From NCBI RefSeq assembly GCF_000196515.1, contig NC_014248.1, positions 977,501-1,041,500 on the forward strand: a stretch of DNA of 64,000 bases, given 5' to 3'. How positions within the stretch are numbered: the stretch's first letter is position 1; each line of letters begins with the position of its first letter. Of this stretch, positions 11,821 to 22,124 are shown piece after piece. Under the pieces are notes generated by a model. It had not been told where the DNA came from. It ran no database searches and saw only the letters and a program-made list of their open reading frames with translations. The DNA comes from 'Nostoc azollae' 0708 (lineage in GTDB: Bacteria; Cyanobacteriota; Cyanobacteriia; Cyanobacteriales; Nostocaceae). Both the position numbers and the translations under genes were made by a program.

Positions 11821-13827
11821 TTAGAATCGTTGACCTATACCAATATGTACTCGGCTATTTCCTTGGTCATTAATTCCATAATCAGCTCGAATTACCCCTA
11901 AAGGTGAGTCAACACGGACTCCTGCACCATAACCAAAACCACTACCAGGCTTATTTTGCCCACCCGCAGAATTTCCAATAACAGTATCACCAGATCCTAA
12001 ATCGGAAGCAAAGTCGGCAAATATCACACCTCCAGCAATGGGGAAGATGGGAAAGCGATATTCAGCGGAGGCTAAAACATAACTGCGACCACTTCCCACC
12101 TGTCCTGCATCATAACCGCGTATCGAATTAGAACCACCCAAGTTAAAGGTTTCATAAGGTGGTAAATCACCAACTACAGTACCAGCTTGCAGATTTAAAG
12201 CAAATATTTGTGGCTGTTTGCTATTAAATAATTTAACTGTCATAAACTGACTATAATTACCCCGGAGACGATTCATGGTAATTTGACCGTGACCAACGGG
12301 AATAGATTGTTCGGTACTGAAAGTGAGGAGAGAACCTTGAGTGGGTTTAACTGGGTTGTCCCTTTCGTCCTTAGTGGCTGTGAAGGATACAGCAGTTAGG
12401 TCGTCTATTCCAGTATCACTAAAGGATAATTGATTATTATTCGTATCTCTGGGGGTAATATTACCTTCGTGATCGCGTATTGTAACACGAGTGTAATTAA
12501 GACCTACAGAAGTATCCCAACCATCTATTTGTTGTTGAACACTTACACTACCGCCAATTTTTCCTTCTCTCACTTTTTCACCATTTGCCAGACTGATAGT
12601 ATCATCAAATGTATGGGAAATTTGTCGTCTACGGAAGGCTTTGACGTTGTAGCCTAAGCGGTTGGGGTTTATTTCTCGATAGGGACTGTTAAAATTACTA
12701 TTAAATAATACGTCTTGGCGATTAACTTCCACATTGGCAGCTAAAGTATCATTAACGCCGCCAACATTTTGGTCTTTGTAGCTGACGACCACGGATATAC
12801 CATCATCAGCATTGTAACCGCCACCTAAGTTAACTGAACGCGCTCCAACTTCTTGGAGTTCATAGGTCAAATCTACCTTTGTTGCATCTTCTTCAAAGGC
12901 GAAATTGACAGTTTTAAATAAACCTAATTTATATAAAGTTTGGACATCATCCTGGACTAATTTATCTTGAAAGACTTTACCAGGCTTTAACTTCAGTTTC
13001 TGTCTGAGGAAATCGTTTTTAGTGCGACCTTGAATGGGATTACCGTTATTATCAACTTTTTGCCCCTCTTCATTGACAAAGCGAAATTTGACATCACCTA
13101 TTAAACCTTCAGCTACATTCACTATGAGAATACCTTGGCGGTTTGGTTGAATTGATAGTACCCTGGCTAGGGTATAACCATTTTCTATATACCACTGGTT
13201 AATTTTTTGAACTATTTGCTGGAGTGCAGCGGGGCTAATATCTTTACCAATTTGATTTTTAAAGTTTTTTAAGGCTACTTGATAGGTGAGAATCTTTACA
13301 CCAGAGAGTTGTATTGCTTGTACTAATACAGGCTGAACTTGATAGGTTATATTCAAACCGCTAGATGTACTGATGCTGCTGACATTAGCACTAGCAAATA
13401 AACCAGTGTCCAGAATTGCTACTACATCTTTTTGTACCTGGGTTTGACTGGTTTCTCCACCTGTTTGAGTTTTAATTACTTTGCGAATTACCTGTTCTAA
13501 TTCTGGATTGGCACCAACTATCTCCACATTGGTAGCTATAACGACTAAATCGTTATCTGTAATCAAGTTTTTATTAATGTTGTTGACATTGTTAGGTATA
13601 AGTACAGACTGAGAACTAAATTCTACAGCACAGGTAGTTTCTGGAGAGGTTACGACTTCTGTTTGTGCGGGCTGAGTTTCGACAAACGGTAGTACTACCA
13701 CATCAGTGCCTGTTTCAGTTTGAGCCTCTGGATTTGTGGTTTGATTGGGTAGAGCATTTGCTTGCTGAGTGACATTACTAGCAGCTAGGGTAGCTAATGT
13801 CAGAATTACCGCAGAAGAAACTCGCAT
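11821..13827 (-). CDS. Omp85/BamA-family outer membrane protein
   Basis: A 668-residue protein with an N-terminal signal peptide (hydrophobic to about residue 25), a spacer, POTRA-type repeats (for example residues 170-245, VQAIQLSGVK to GILIVNVAEG, and the next repeat to about 330) and a C-terminal 16-strand barrel of the surface-antigen type. It ends in a terminal Phe (HIGIGQRF), the usual outer-membrane signature. The barrel contains the family segment GGSNSIRGYDAGQVGSGRSY. BamA-like proteins insert beta-barrels into the outer membrane. Cyanobacteria carry several Omp85 paralogues, so this need not be the essential copy. No frameshifts are seen. Confidence 0.9.
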   Translation of the reverse strand: MRVSSAVILTLATLAASNVTQQANALPNQTTNPEAQTETGTDVVVLPFVETQPAQTEVVTSPETTCAVEFSSQSVLIPNNVNNINKNLITDNDLVVIATNVEIVGANPELEQVIRKVIKTQTGGETSQTQVQKDVVAILDTGLFASANVSSISTSSGLNITYQVQPVLVQAIQLSGVKILTYQVALKNFKNQIGKDISPAALQQIVQKINQWYIENGYTLARVLSIQPNRQGILIVNVAEGLIGDVKFRFVNEEGQKVDNNGNPIQGRTKNDFLRQKLKLKPGKVFQDKLVQDDVQTLYKLGLFKTVNFAFEEDATKVDLTYELQEVGARSVNLGGGYNADDGISVVVSYKDQNVGGVNDTLAANVEVNRQDVLFNSNFNSPYREINPNRLGYNVKAFRRRQISHTFDDTISLANGEKVREGKIGGSVSVQQQIDGWDTSVGLNYTRVTIRDHEGNITPRDTNNNQLSFSDTGIDDLTAVSFTATKDERDNPVKPTQGSLLTFSTEQSIPVGHGQITMNRLRGNYSQFMTVKLFNSKQPQIFALNLQAGTVVGDLPPYETFNLGGSNSIRGYDAGQVGSGRSYVLASAEYRFPIFPIAGGVIFADFASDLGSGDTVIGNSAGGQNKPGSGFGYGAGVRVDSPLGVIRADYGINDQGNSRVHIGIGQRF

Positions 13828-14130
13828 AATTAATATTGATTAACTTCATCAACTGGTAGTTAGTTGCAGTCGGATCAAGCATTGGGAATAATATACATTC
13901 CCTATACCTGTGGATGAACAGACTGTTAATTGTAATTTTTTGTTTCTGAGCAAAAAAGCGGTCAGTTTCCCCGATCAGTAAAATAATAGGTATTCATCTC
14001 CAGTGATTGTTTTTAGTATGGAAGATACAGGTTTATTTGGTAATCAACAATACGTACTATCAGACGCTATGATTACAAATTGCAATAGGCCGCAGCTATT
14101 CTCCATCAAAAATATAAAATATAAAATTCT

Positions 14131-15471
14131 ATGACTGATTTATCCGAATTACCTTTAATTACAAATTCCCTGGAAAGTACTTCTCGTTTACAGTTACTGG
14201 TTTTGAGTAATGGTCATGGAGAGGATATAATTGCTGTCCGCATTTTACAGGAACTGCAAAGGCTATCTTCGCCACCGGATATCTTTGCTTTACCAATAGT
14301 GGGTGAAGGACGTGCTTACCAAGAGTTGAATGTGCCGCGTATTGGTGCGGTTCAAACTATGCCTTCTGGTGGCTTTATTTACATGGATAGTCGCCAATTC
14401 ATGCGAGATGTACGGGGTGGTTTGGTGCAACTTACCTGGAAGCAAATTCAGGCTATTCGTTGTTGGGTTAATTGTCAAACTAAGTTAGGAAATAAGAAAG
14501 CTATTTTAGCGGTGGGGGATATTGTGCCACTGTTGTTTGCAGCTATAAGTGGTGCTAATTATGCATTTGTTGGAACGGCAAAATCTGAATATTATGTGCG
14601 GGATCAGGATGGTTTATTAACCAGAAGATCAAAATCGGTACGTTGGGAAAATTTTTCTGGCTCTATTTACCATCCTTGGGAGAGGTGGTTGATGAGTCGT
14701 CGTCGTTGTCGTGGTGTGTTTCCCAGGGATTCGCTGACGACGGAAATATTAAAGAAGTCGCAGATTCGGGCTTTTGATTTGGGTAATCCGATGATGGACG
14801 GTTTAGAACCGATGTTGACAAATTCAAAGTTTTATAGTGCTGATACTGAACAAGAGGAGATTGTTCGGCCTTTGATTGTGACTTTACTTCCTGGTTCTCG
14901 TGCTAATGAGGCTTATGCTAACTGGGAAATGATTATGACTGCTGTATCTGGTTTGATTACTGGTTGGCAGGAGCGAGATATGGTATTTTTAGGTGCGATT
15001 GCTCCCGGTTTAGATGGGGATATTTTATCTCAAACTTTGCAAATTCAAGGTTGGCAGAGATGTCCACAATCTCCCATTCAACTTGCTGATCCTGATTATT
15101 TGACGTTTAAACAAAAGAATAATTATGTAATTCTCACCCAAAAAGCTTATGGTGACTGTTTGCATTTGGGAGATTTGGCGATCGCAATGGCAGGTACAGC
15201 GACAGAACAATTCATTGGTTTAGGCAAACCTGCGATCGCTATTCCTGGAAAAGGACCTCAATATAATCCCGCCTTTGCTGAAGCCCAAAGTCGTCTTTTA
15301 GGATCATCTCTAATTTTAGTAGAACAACCAATCAAAATTACCCAAGTAGTACGATCCCTGTTGAACAATCCTGACCTCTTCAATGAAATTGCCGAAAATG
15401 GAGTTCAGCGTATGGGTCAACCAGGTGCAGCCAAACGTATTGCTGAATGTTTGCAAGCAAGATTAGGTTGA
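14131..15471 (+). CDS. Lipid-A-disaccharide synthase-related protein
   Basis: A 446-residue protein of the cyanobacterial family annotated as LpxB-related (TIGR03492-type). The N-terminal motif LVLSNGHGEDIIAVRILQEL and the C-terminal segment GLGKPAIAIPGKGPQYNP are characteristic of this GT-B-like family. A sugar-nucleotide transferase activity is suggested by similarity only, and the substrate is unknown. ATG 14131 follows an AT-rich, unstructured upstream region. It ends 8 bp before the stop of the convergent response-regulator gene. Confidence 0.85.
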   Translation: MTDLSELPLITNSLESTSRLQLLVLSNGHGEDIIAVRILQELQRLSSPPDIFALPIVGEGRAYQELNVPRIGAVQTMPSGGFIYMDSRQFMRDVRGGLVQLTWKQIQAIRCWVNCQTKLGNKKAILAVGDIVPLLFAAISGANYAFVGTAKSEYYVRDQDGLLTRRSKSVRWENFSGSIYHPWERWLMSRRRCRGVFPRDSLTTEILKKSQIRAFDLGNPMMDGLEPMLTNSKFYSADTEQEEIVRPLIVTLLPGSRANEAYANWEMIMTAVSGLITGWQERDMVFLGAIAPGLDGDILSQTLQIQGWQRCPQSPIQLADPDYLTFKQKNNYVILTQKAYGDCLHLGDLAIAMAGTATEQFIGLGKPAIAIPGKGPQYNPAFAEAQSRLLGSSLILVEQPIKITQVVRSLLNNPDLFNEIAENGVQRMGQPGAAKRIAECLQARLG

Positions 15472-15479
15472 AAATCAAC

Positions 15480-16202
15480 TCAACCCACTAACCCAGAACG
15501 TAACGCGCGAACCGCAGCTTGAGTACGGTCATCAGCACAGAGTTTATTTAAAATGTTCCGAACGTGAGTTTTTACTGTCCCCACCGTAATGTAGAGTTTT
15601 TCAGCAATTTGTCCATTACTGCAACCAGCAACAATTAACTCTAAAATTTCTAATTCCCGTTGAGTCAAAGGATAGGTTTCCAAAACCTGTTCATATTCGG
15701 TAGCTAGGGCCTCAATTTTCACGGTTTTTGGTTTATCAGCTGCTGTACTTTCTCCTGGTATACCCAAGCGCATCTTCCTTAATACCACATTCGCAATAGC
15801 TGGATCAATCCAAGAGTTACCCGCATAAGTAGCTTGTATCGCCTCAGTTAATTTATTGATGCTTGTTTCCTTCATATAATATGAATCTGCTCCCGCTGCA
15901 AAAGCTGCTAGAACTGCATCTTCTGTATGATTCATGGTCAGAATCAGAATTTTTGTATTTGATTGCCCAGTTTCCGCTTGTTGGCGCTTAAACTTACGGG
16001 TAAGTTCAATGCCATCCATATCTGGTAAACCAATATCGACTACAGCCACATCAGGCTTAGTAGTTTCCAAAAGTTTTAGACCTTGAGTAGCATTAGCGGC
16101 TTCACCAATTACTTTTAAGGCGCTGTTTGACTGTAAGGCAGCCCTTAATCCCATGCGGGTTAAATCATGATCTTCAATTAAAAGAATGCTGATTTCATTC
16201 AT
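15480..16202 (-). CDS. NarL/LuxR-type response regulator
   Basis: A 240-residue two-domain regulator. The receiver domain (1-125) has the acidic pair ED10-11, phospho-acceptor Asp56 (VVDIGLPD), Thr (LTMNHTED) and Lys (YYMKETS). The C-terminal LuxR-type helix-turn-helix contains LTQRELEILELIVAGCSNGQ and TVGTVKTHVRNILNKL. I chose ATG 16202 over a TTG four codons upstream because the receiver fold begins directly after it. It is a DNA-binding transcription factor phosphorylated by an unknown kinase; the hybrid kinases at 17.5-20 kb are the nearest candidates. It is convergent with the LpxB-related gene. Confidence 0.92.
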   Translation of the reverse strand: MNEISILLIEDHDLTRMGLRAALQSNSALKVIGEAANATQGLKLLETTKPDVAVVDIGLPDMDGIELTRKFKRQQAETGQSNTKILILTMNHTEDAVLAAFAAGADSYYMKETSINKLTEAIQATYAGNSWIDPAIANVVLRKMRLGIPGESTAADKPKTVKIEALATEYEQVLETYPLTQRELEILELIVAGCSNGQIAEKLYITVGTVKTHVRNILNKLCADDRTQAAVRALRSGLVG

Positions 16203-17509
16203 TGTTACACCCAACTATCTAATATCTAACTGCTGCTTTAAACTTAAAACCTTTTGTAAGTATTTGATCTAATTTCCCCAAACCAAAGGTAGATGATATT
16301 TTGATTGACTTGCATCCACCGAGAGAAATAATAAATTTCACTTATTTTAAGTTAGGTAGAAGTAAAAATCTAGCTAGGGATATATGGCTATTTATTTCAA
16401 AAAAATGAAATATTGATACGAATGAAACATCATTCCCTGTTAAAAAGCTACATTCGTAGGGGTAAAGTAAAATGCTAAAGCGGCGCATGAAATGAATCGA
16501 AAATGAATCGAGTCAGACTACTATACAACTGTTTGATCATGTATCTGCTAATTATCTATGTATAACAGATCAGTTCATGAATAAGTTCTTGTAAATGATA
16601 ATTGATGAAACAGTAAATTTTAGGCTAAGTTAAGCAACTACCCCTTCCTCCCGAAGTCGTAAACTTTTGCGTTAACCTGTCCATTAACTAAAGTAGGTAT
16701 TTAGATTGTAACAAAAAACTATATTGTGAATACAGAAATTTACCAAAAAGATACCAACCTATCAATTTATAATTACATAGTGCAACAATTTGCATTAAAG
16801 TGCGATAATTTCTCCAGGTACTAACTCAACACAATGAACCAGAATTAGGTAGACTTAGAGCTATATCCTCTCAAAAAATACAGGTAACAGCTAACAAGTA
16901 ACAAGTAACAGGAAACATTGATATGTGTTTCTTTGTTATGCAAAGAGGACGCGAGTCAATTCTTGGCGGTTAAGGAGGAAAAAGGAAAGAAAAAACCTTT
17001 ATCCTTTACCCTTTAACACTTGCCCAAACAAACGACTAATCCCCGGTACTTAACCAAGTAGTATTGGGGACGGGGATTTAAAACTAATGAGTAATGATTT
17101 GTCCTTGTATGACACACTCAAGGTATGCACTTAAAGCTGGTTAATATTTAATGAGTGAAAATTCACTTATCAATACTGAATACTGTTTTAGTGAGTAAAA
17201 TTGCTCAGGCTGATGATACACAATGTTTCTGTGCAACTCTCACTAATGGCTGAGGACGGTGAATCATCTACTCATTTACAATTGTGTTGAGATGGATAAA
17301 GTATTTTATTTTACTTTATATTGACTCTGTTTCATTTAGGAGTGAATCGTTTTCATCTGCAATAATTGCTAATTGTTTACCAAGAATTATTAATTAAACA
17401 TGAGCAATTTTCTATGAGCTAGATTTCTAAGTAGCAGAATCCTAGTTAAATGGTTTAAAAAGAGTAATGCTGTACATCAATCCATACTGCACAGCTAAAA
17501 CAAAAACTG
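16203..17509. other. Long non-coding stretch (1.3 kb)
   Basis: No plausible coding frame or recognisable gene remnant is seen in either strand. The stretch holds an STRR tract (16885-16915), and a possible hairpin in which ATCCCCG (17039-17045) pairs with CGGGGAT (about 17072-17078). It may contain the divergent promoters of the response regulator (left) and the hybrid kinase (right). Its length and lack of structure also fit a fully eroded gene. Confidence 0.6.
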
Positions 17510-18850
17510 ATGGAAGAGACGTTTAAAATTTTGGTTGTAGATGATGATGAAGTAGATCGCATGGCAGTCCGTTTAGCCCTGACGAAAGCAGGTGTTTATA
17601 TGGAACTGAGTGAAGTTAGTGACGGTGAAAATGCATTCTCTGCCCTCCAAAATGCTAACTTTGACTGCGTTTTTCTTGATTATCACTTACCAAACCAAAA
17701 CAGCTTGACTTTAATACACAAGCTGCGTTCTTCCGAAATCAAAGTTCCTTTAGTCATTCTCACTGCTCAAGGAGAGGAAAAAATTGCTGTTGAGTTGATG
17801 AAAATAGGTGCTACAGACTATCTACTAAGATCTCAGTTATTTTCAGAAAATTTAACCAGAATTTTACGCAATGCCATTAAATTATTCCAAGCTGAAATTA
17901 AAGCAGATTTAGCCTATCAACAACTCAAAGAAAGTCATGAACAACTGATTTGTAAGAACCAAGAATTAGAGAGACAAAGGGAACAAATCCAGTTGCAAAA
18001 TTTGAGATTATTGGAAGCATCACGGCTCAAAACAAAATTTTTAGCGACTATATCTCATGAATTCCGAACCCCAATGAATGCTATCATTGGTTTCTCACAA
18101 ATACTCTTACGTCCGAAATTTGGTCAACTTAATAGTCAGCAAGTGGACATGGTAGAGCGTATTCTCAATAATGGCAAGCATTTGCTGATGCTGCTGAATG
18201 AAGTTTTGGATTTTTCCAAATTAGAATCTGGAAGATTAGAACTAAAACCAGAAATTTTGGATTTAGAAAAAATCGTGAATAATTCTGTATCAGAAATAAT
18301 GTCTTTGGCTGAAGCTAAAAAATTATCTTTGGTGGTGGAAACAGATTTACAAAACACTTTGATATTTAATGATTCAGTCCGAGTACGCCAGATTTTAATT
18401 AATTTACTGGCTAATGCTGTTAAGTTTACAGAATCTGGAGGGATTTGGGTAGAAGTGAAAGAAATTACCCAAAACAGATTAACAATTACTATTAGAGATA
18501 CAGGAATTGGTATTTCTTCCAAAGATTTCAAACATATTTTTGAAGCATTTCGACAAGTAGATCAAGGCATTAGCCGGAAATACCCTGGAACGGGACTTGG
18601 TTTAGCTATTACTGATTCATTGGTACAAATGATGGGAGGAAAAATCTTTTTAGAAAGTAAATTAGGAGTGGGTTCAATATTTAAAATTGAATTGCCACGG
18701 CAAATCAGATTAATATCCAATCATGGAGGAGATGGTTATAATTTAAATTTAGGTAATGAAGAAGGAATTTATTATTCTCATCACAACCCACCTCAACTAC
18801 CATCTCAATTCAATAGAGCCTCAATGGGATATCCTCATCTCAAGCAGTAG
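17510..18850 (+). CDS. Receiver-histidine kinase hybrid
   Basis: A 446-residue protein in the order receiver (about 1-125), coiled coil (130-170), HisKA and HATPase_c. The H-box is ISHEFRTPMNAII with His183, and the N, G1 (DTGIGIS) and G2 (GTGLGLAI) boxes are intact, so kinase activity is expected. The receiver has its Asp (FLDYHLPN), but the usual conserved Lys position reads LLRSQL, so Lys appears replaced by Arg. No membrane span or sensor domain is present: input probably comes through the N-terminal receiver. It is followed 46 bp later by a second receiver-kinase on the same strand, probably one operon. Confidence 0.9.
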   Translation: MEETFKILVVDDDEVDRMAVRLALTKAGVYMELSEVSDGENAFSALQNANFDCVFLDYHLPNQNSLTLIHKLRSSEIKVPLVILTAQGEEKIAVELMKIGATDYLLRSQLFSENLTRILRNAIKLFQAEIKADLAYQQLKESHEQLICKNQELERQREQIQLQNLRLLEASRLKTKFLATISHEFRTPMNAIIGFSQILLRPKFGQLNSQQVDMVERILNNGKHLLMLLNEVLDFSKLESGRLELKPEILDLEKIVNNSVSEIMSLAEAKKLSLVVETDLQNTLIFNDSVRVRQILINLLANAVKFTESGGIWVEVKEITQNRLTITIRDTGIGISSKDFKHIFEAFRQVDQGISRKYPGTGLGLAITDSLVQMMGGKIFLESKLGVGSIFKIELPRQIRLISNHGGDGYNLNLGNEEGIYYSHHNPPQLPSQFNRASMGYPHLKQ

Positions 18851-18896
18851 ATAAAGATGGATTAAGTTAGGTAACTTTACAAAAAGTGGATAAATT

Positions 18897-20021
18897 ATGT
18901 CTATTGTCAAAAGTGATAAAATTGGCCGAATTCTCGCCGTTGATGATACTAGAGATAATCTAATTTTAGTGCGAACCCTTTTAGAAAGTGAGGGTTATAA
19001 AATTGATTTAGTATCAGATGGTGCAACTGCGTTACAAAAAGTGGCACAATCTCCACCGGATCTGATTTTACTTGATGTGATGATGCCAGGAATGGATGGG
19101 TATGAAGTAACACGCAGAATTCGTAATTGTCCTGACCTCAACTATATTCCGATTTTGTTGATTACCGCTTTTCATGAATCTAGTGTGGTGGAAGGATTAG
19201 ATGCTGGTGCTGATGATTTCATCCGCAAACCATTTGATACAGATGAATTGTTGGCTAGAGTGCGATCTCTCTTGCGACTGAAGCACAGTATTGATGAACA
19301 GCAAAAAATGACCCGTCAGCGAGAAGACTTTGTATCTCGTCTTACCCATGATTTACGCACACCCTTAGTAGCAGCTGATAGAATGTTAGCTTTGTTCCAA
19401 CAGGAGACTTTTTGTAAAATTTCCCCGGAAATGAAACAAGCGATCGCTGTCATGATTCGCAGCAACCAAAATTTAATGCAAATGGTCAACACTCTACTAG
19501 AAGTCTATCGCTTTGAGGCAGGTAAAAAAACATTAAATTTGGACAACTGTGACTTAAAGGAAATAGCTCAAGAAGTCATCAGTGAACTAGCTCCCCTCGC
19601 TATCGAGAAAAACTTGACCCTCAAATTAGATACTCATAAATTAAACCAACTAGGCAAAAATCCTGGAATTATCATCGCTGATAAACTAGAAATACGCCGT
19701 GTGCTGAATAACTTAATCGGTAATGCCATTAAGTTTACAGATACAGGAGGTATCGAAATTCTCATTTTTGAAACCTTACCTACTAATACTGAGGCAATTG
19801 AAGTTGTTATTGAAGTTGCAGATACAGGTTATGGAATTTTACCTGAAGATCAAGCAACAATTTTTGAGCGATTTCGTCAAGGTAGAAATAAGAGATCCGG
19901 TAGTGGCTTAGGACTGCATCTATCACAACGAATTCTAGAAGCGCATGGTGGGAAAATCGAACTTTTCTCAGAATTAGGTAAAGGTAGCGTATTCACAATT
20001 AGACTTCTAAAAGAAACTTAG
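18897..20021 (+). CDS. Receiver-histidine kinase hybrid
   Basis: A 374-residue soluble protein. The receiver (about 10-130) is canonical, with acidic DD, phospho-acceptor in LILLDVMMPGMDG, Thr in LLITAFHES and Lys in FIRKPFD. HisKA follows with H-box LTHDLRTPLVAADRM (His151), then HATPase_c with NLIGNAIKFTD, DTGYGI and GSGLGLHLS. It sits directly behind another receiver-kinase, and a lone receiver gene faces it 12 bp away. The arrangement suggests a multi-step phosphorelay, but partners cannot be assigned from sequence. Confidence 0.92.
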   Translation: MSIVKSDKIGRILAVDDTRDNLILVRTLLESEGYKIDLVSDGATALQKVAQSPPDLILLDVMMPGMDGYEVTRRIRNCPDLNYIPILLITAFHESSVVEGLDAGADDFIRKPFDTDELLARVRSLLRLKHSIDEQQKMTRQREDFVSRLTHDLRTPLVAADRMLALFQQETFCKISPEMKQAIAVMIRSNQNLMQMVNTLLEVYRFEAGKKTLNLDNCDLKEIAQEVISELAPLAIEKNLTLKLDTHKLNQLGKNPGIIIADKLEIRRVLNNLIGNAIKFTDTGGIEILIFETLPTNTEAIEVVIEVADTGYGILPEDQATIFERFRQGRNKRSGSGLGLHLSQRILEAHGGKIELFSELGKGSVFTIRLLKET

Positions 20022-20033
20022 TTTCAGTTATTT

Positions 20034-20492
20034 CTAACTTTCATGACATATTTCAAGCGCAGAATACGTTTCAAATTTGTCATCAAGCAAACGCCAAATC
20101 ATCTCTTCTAAATCCTCAAGCATATAAGGTTTACTAATATAGTCATCAAAACCCGCTCTGAGGATACGTTCTTTCTCTTCCCTACCAGCTAAAGCTGTAA
20201 TTGCAACTACCGGAATATTACAAGTAAGGGGTTCTCTTTTCAAAGCTCGCACAATATCTAAACCATTGAGTCCAGGTAACAAAATATCTAACAAAATCAA
20301 GTCTGGCTGATATTCCTTTGCTACCAATAGTGTTGTGTAACTTTCATTTTGACAAATACATCTACACCCTAATAACTTCAGAGCATAACTTAGCAAGAGT
20401 AGACTATCATCATGATCTTCTACTACCAAAATCAAAGGGGGCTGAGAGCTTTGCTTTTTTTCATCACTCATGAATGAATGTGTCAAATACAT
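20034..20492 (-). CDS. Single-domain response regulator (CheY-like)
   Basis: A 152-residue protein containing only a receiver: acidic VVEDHDD, phospho-acceptor LILLDILLPGLNG, Thr in ITALAGREE and Lys in YISKPYML. No output domain follows. ATG 20492 is preceded by GGAGAAG at good spacing, so I prefer it to the internal Met eight codons in. It converges with the receiver-kinase ending at 20021 and probably relays phosphate within this local set. Confidence 0.9.
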   Translation of the reverse strand: MYLTHSFMSDEKKQSSQPPLILVVEDHDDSLLLLSYALKLLGCRCICQNESYTTLLVAKEYQPDLILLDILLPGLNGLDIVRALKREPLTCNIPVVAITALAGREEKERILRAGFDDYISKPYMLEDLEEMIWRLLDDKFETYSALEICHES

Positions 20493-21034
20493 CTCTTCTC
20501 CAGAAAATTAAATTAGGCTTTATCGTCTTTATAGTTAAACCAGACAATAATCCCGCAAGCCATAAAAGAATGTTGATTCAGAATTAGCTCGTGTTTTGCT
20601 ACCGATCAGTTGATAATCCTGACCAACACACAAAGGAAAGGAAAACTCAAGTGGAATGGCTTTAGCAGACACCCCTTGATTATATGCAAAATTACAGAAC
20701 ATTTCCCTCATAAGTTCACAATAACTTTATAAATAAAAAGATAGTAGTTATTTACTTTAGTATCAGTATTAACCTGTTTCTAAGTAAGAATTCAAATTAC
20801 ATGAGTTGAATTTAATATTCAATCCAGTATGAAAATAGACTATTAAGTCTATACTGCCTGTATTTTACTCTGCTGCTGATTACAAATTAAAGGTCGCCAT
20901 AAAACCTCTTAAATTAATAGCCAGATACTCTCATACGTCATAAAAGCATGTAATAAATATTACTTGAATTGCGGCCGTACATGGTTACTTTGTAAAGAAG
21001 TGAGATGATAGTTGCTCAAACAAACAGAACTATT
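20493..21034. other. Non-coding stretch before the IS5 element
   Basis: About 540 bp of AT-rich sequence without a credible frame. It should contain the promoter of the lone receiver gene (minus strand) close to 20500. No hairpin or repeat stands out. Confidence 0.5.
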
Positions 21035-21949
21035 TTAGAGGCTATTGATAAAGTAAATGTAAAGGGGAGTAGAAAAGGAATGTTGGAAGGATAGGATACA
21101 TAAAATCTAGTGTATTTACATAGCTACTGATGGAACGAAAGTCTTACCCCACAGACTTAACTGATATGGACTGGGAAATCCTGGCCCCATTGATTCCACC
21201 AGCTAAAGAAGGAGGGCATCCACCCACAACAGATATAGGTGAAATATGTAATGCCATCTATTTTCATTTGAAAACTGGATGTCAATGGAATATGCTTCCA
21301 GGTGACTTCCCGCCAAGGTCAATGGTATATAGCTATTACAGGAAATGGCAGGGCCAGGGGGTTTGGGAAAAATTCAACCATACATTGGGTGGTCAAGTTC
21401 GCTCGAAATTAGGTAAATGAACACAACCTACCGCGCTCGCTGCAGACAGTCAGTCGGTCAACACTGACCAAAGAAAGCGGATGTGTATGGTTTTGACGGA
21501 TGTAAAAAGGTAAAAGGAAGAAAGGGGCAGACTTTAGTTGATAGCCTGGGACTTGTGTTGAAACTTGTTGTTAGTGAAGCGAATGCCCCAGAACGAATAC
21601 TTGCTGCCTATGCACTAATGGAACTGCTAGAGGAACCCACAGAATTATTGGAAAAAGTCCAAGTTTTATGGGTTGATTCCGGTTATGACGGTGATAAATT
21701 TGCACTTGCAGTTTGGTTCATGATTCAAGCTCATGTTGAAGTCATAGGACCTACTGAGCAAGAATTTAAAGTTTTACCACAACCCTGGGTAGTAGAAAGA
21801 ACATTTGGGTGGTTTAACCAATATCATCGTCTAAGCAAGGATTATGAGCGTCTAACACAAATAAGCAAAGGGGCTATATATGCTCTTATGACTAGAATTA
21901 TGCTACTTCCTCTTGTCTCCTCAACATTTACTTTATAAATCATCTCTTA
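21035..21949 (+). mobile_element. IS5-family insertion sequence (about 915 bp)
   Basis: Imperfect terminal inverted repeats bracket a DDE transposase gene. The left end (21035-21060) contains GATAAAGTAAATGT and the right end (21924-21949) its complement ACATTTACTTTAT, with the outer TTAGAG/CTCTTA also matching. The element is inserted between the response-regulator gene and the AAA ATPase remnant. The target duplication is not clear. Confidence 0.75.
21130..21938 (+). pseudogene. IS5-family transposase, frameshifted
   Basis: The N-terminal part (MERKSYPTDLTDMDWEILAP, 21130-21420) ends at TGA. The same frame goes on through TQPTALAADSQSV, which holds the first catalytic Asp, and then a frameshift near 21470 leads into the second open frame (VYGFDGCKKVKGRKGQTLVD). 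The second Asp (WVDSGYDG) and the Glu (VVERTFGWFN) are present. So all three DDE residues survive but one stop and one frameshift separate them. Unless programmed frameshifting and readthrough occur, it is inactive. Confidence 0.85.
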
Positions 21950-22124
21950 AGCATAATAATTGACGTAGCTCTATACCTGTTATATAGGTAATATAATTTA
22001 TAGCATACTTGGTGAATAATTTAACAAAAATTAAGTAACAACTGGGTTTTCCTTGTGAACAGTAGTTGTTCTACTTGGGGAAACTCCAAGACTGCACTAC
22101 CTCCTCCTGACTCCTGAATTCTAT

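Noticed and set aside
12430-12657. Plus-strand frame inside the Omp85 gene
   Set aside because: It is a shadow of the strongly supported minus-strand coding frame.
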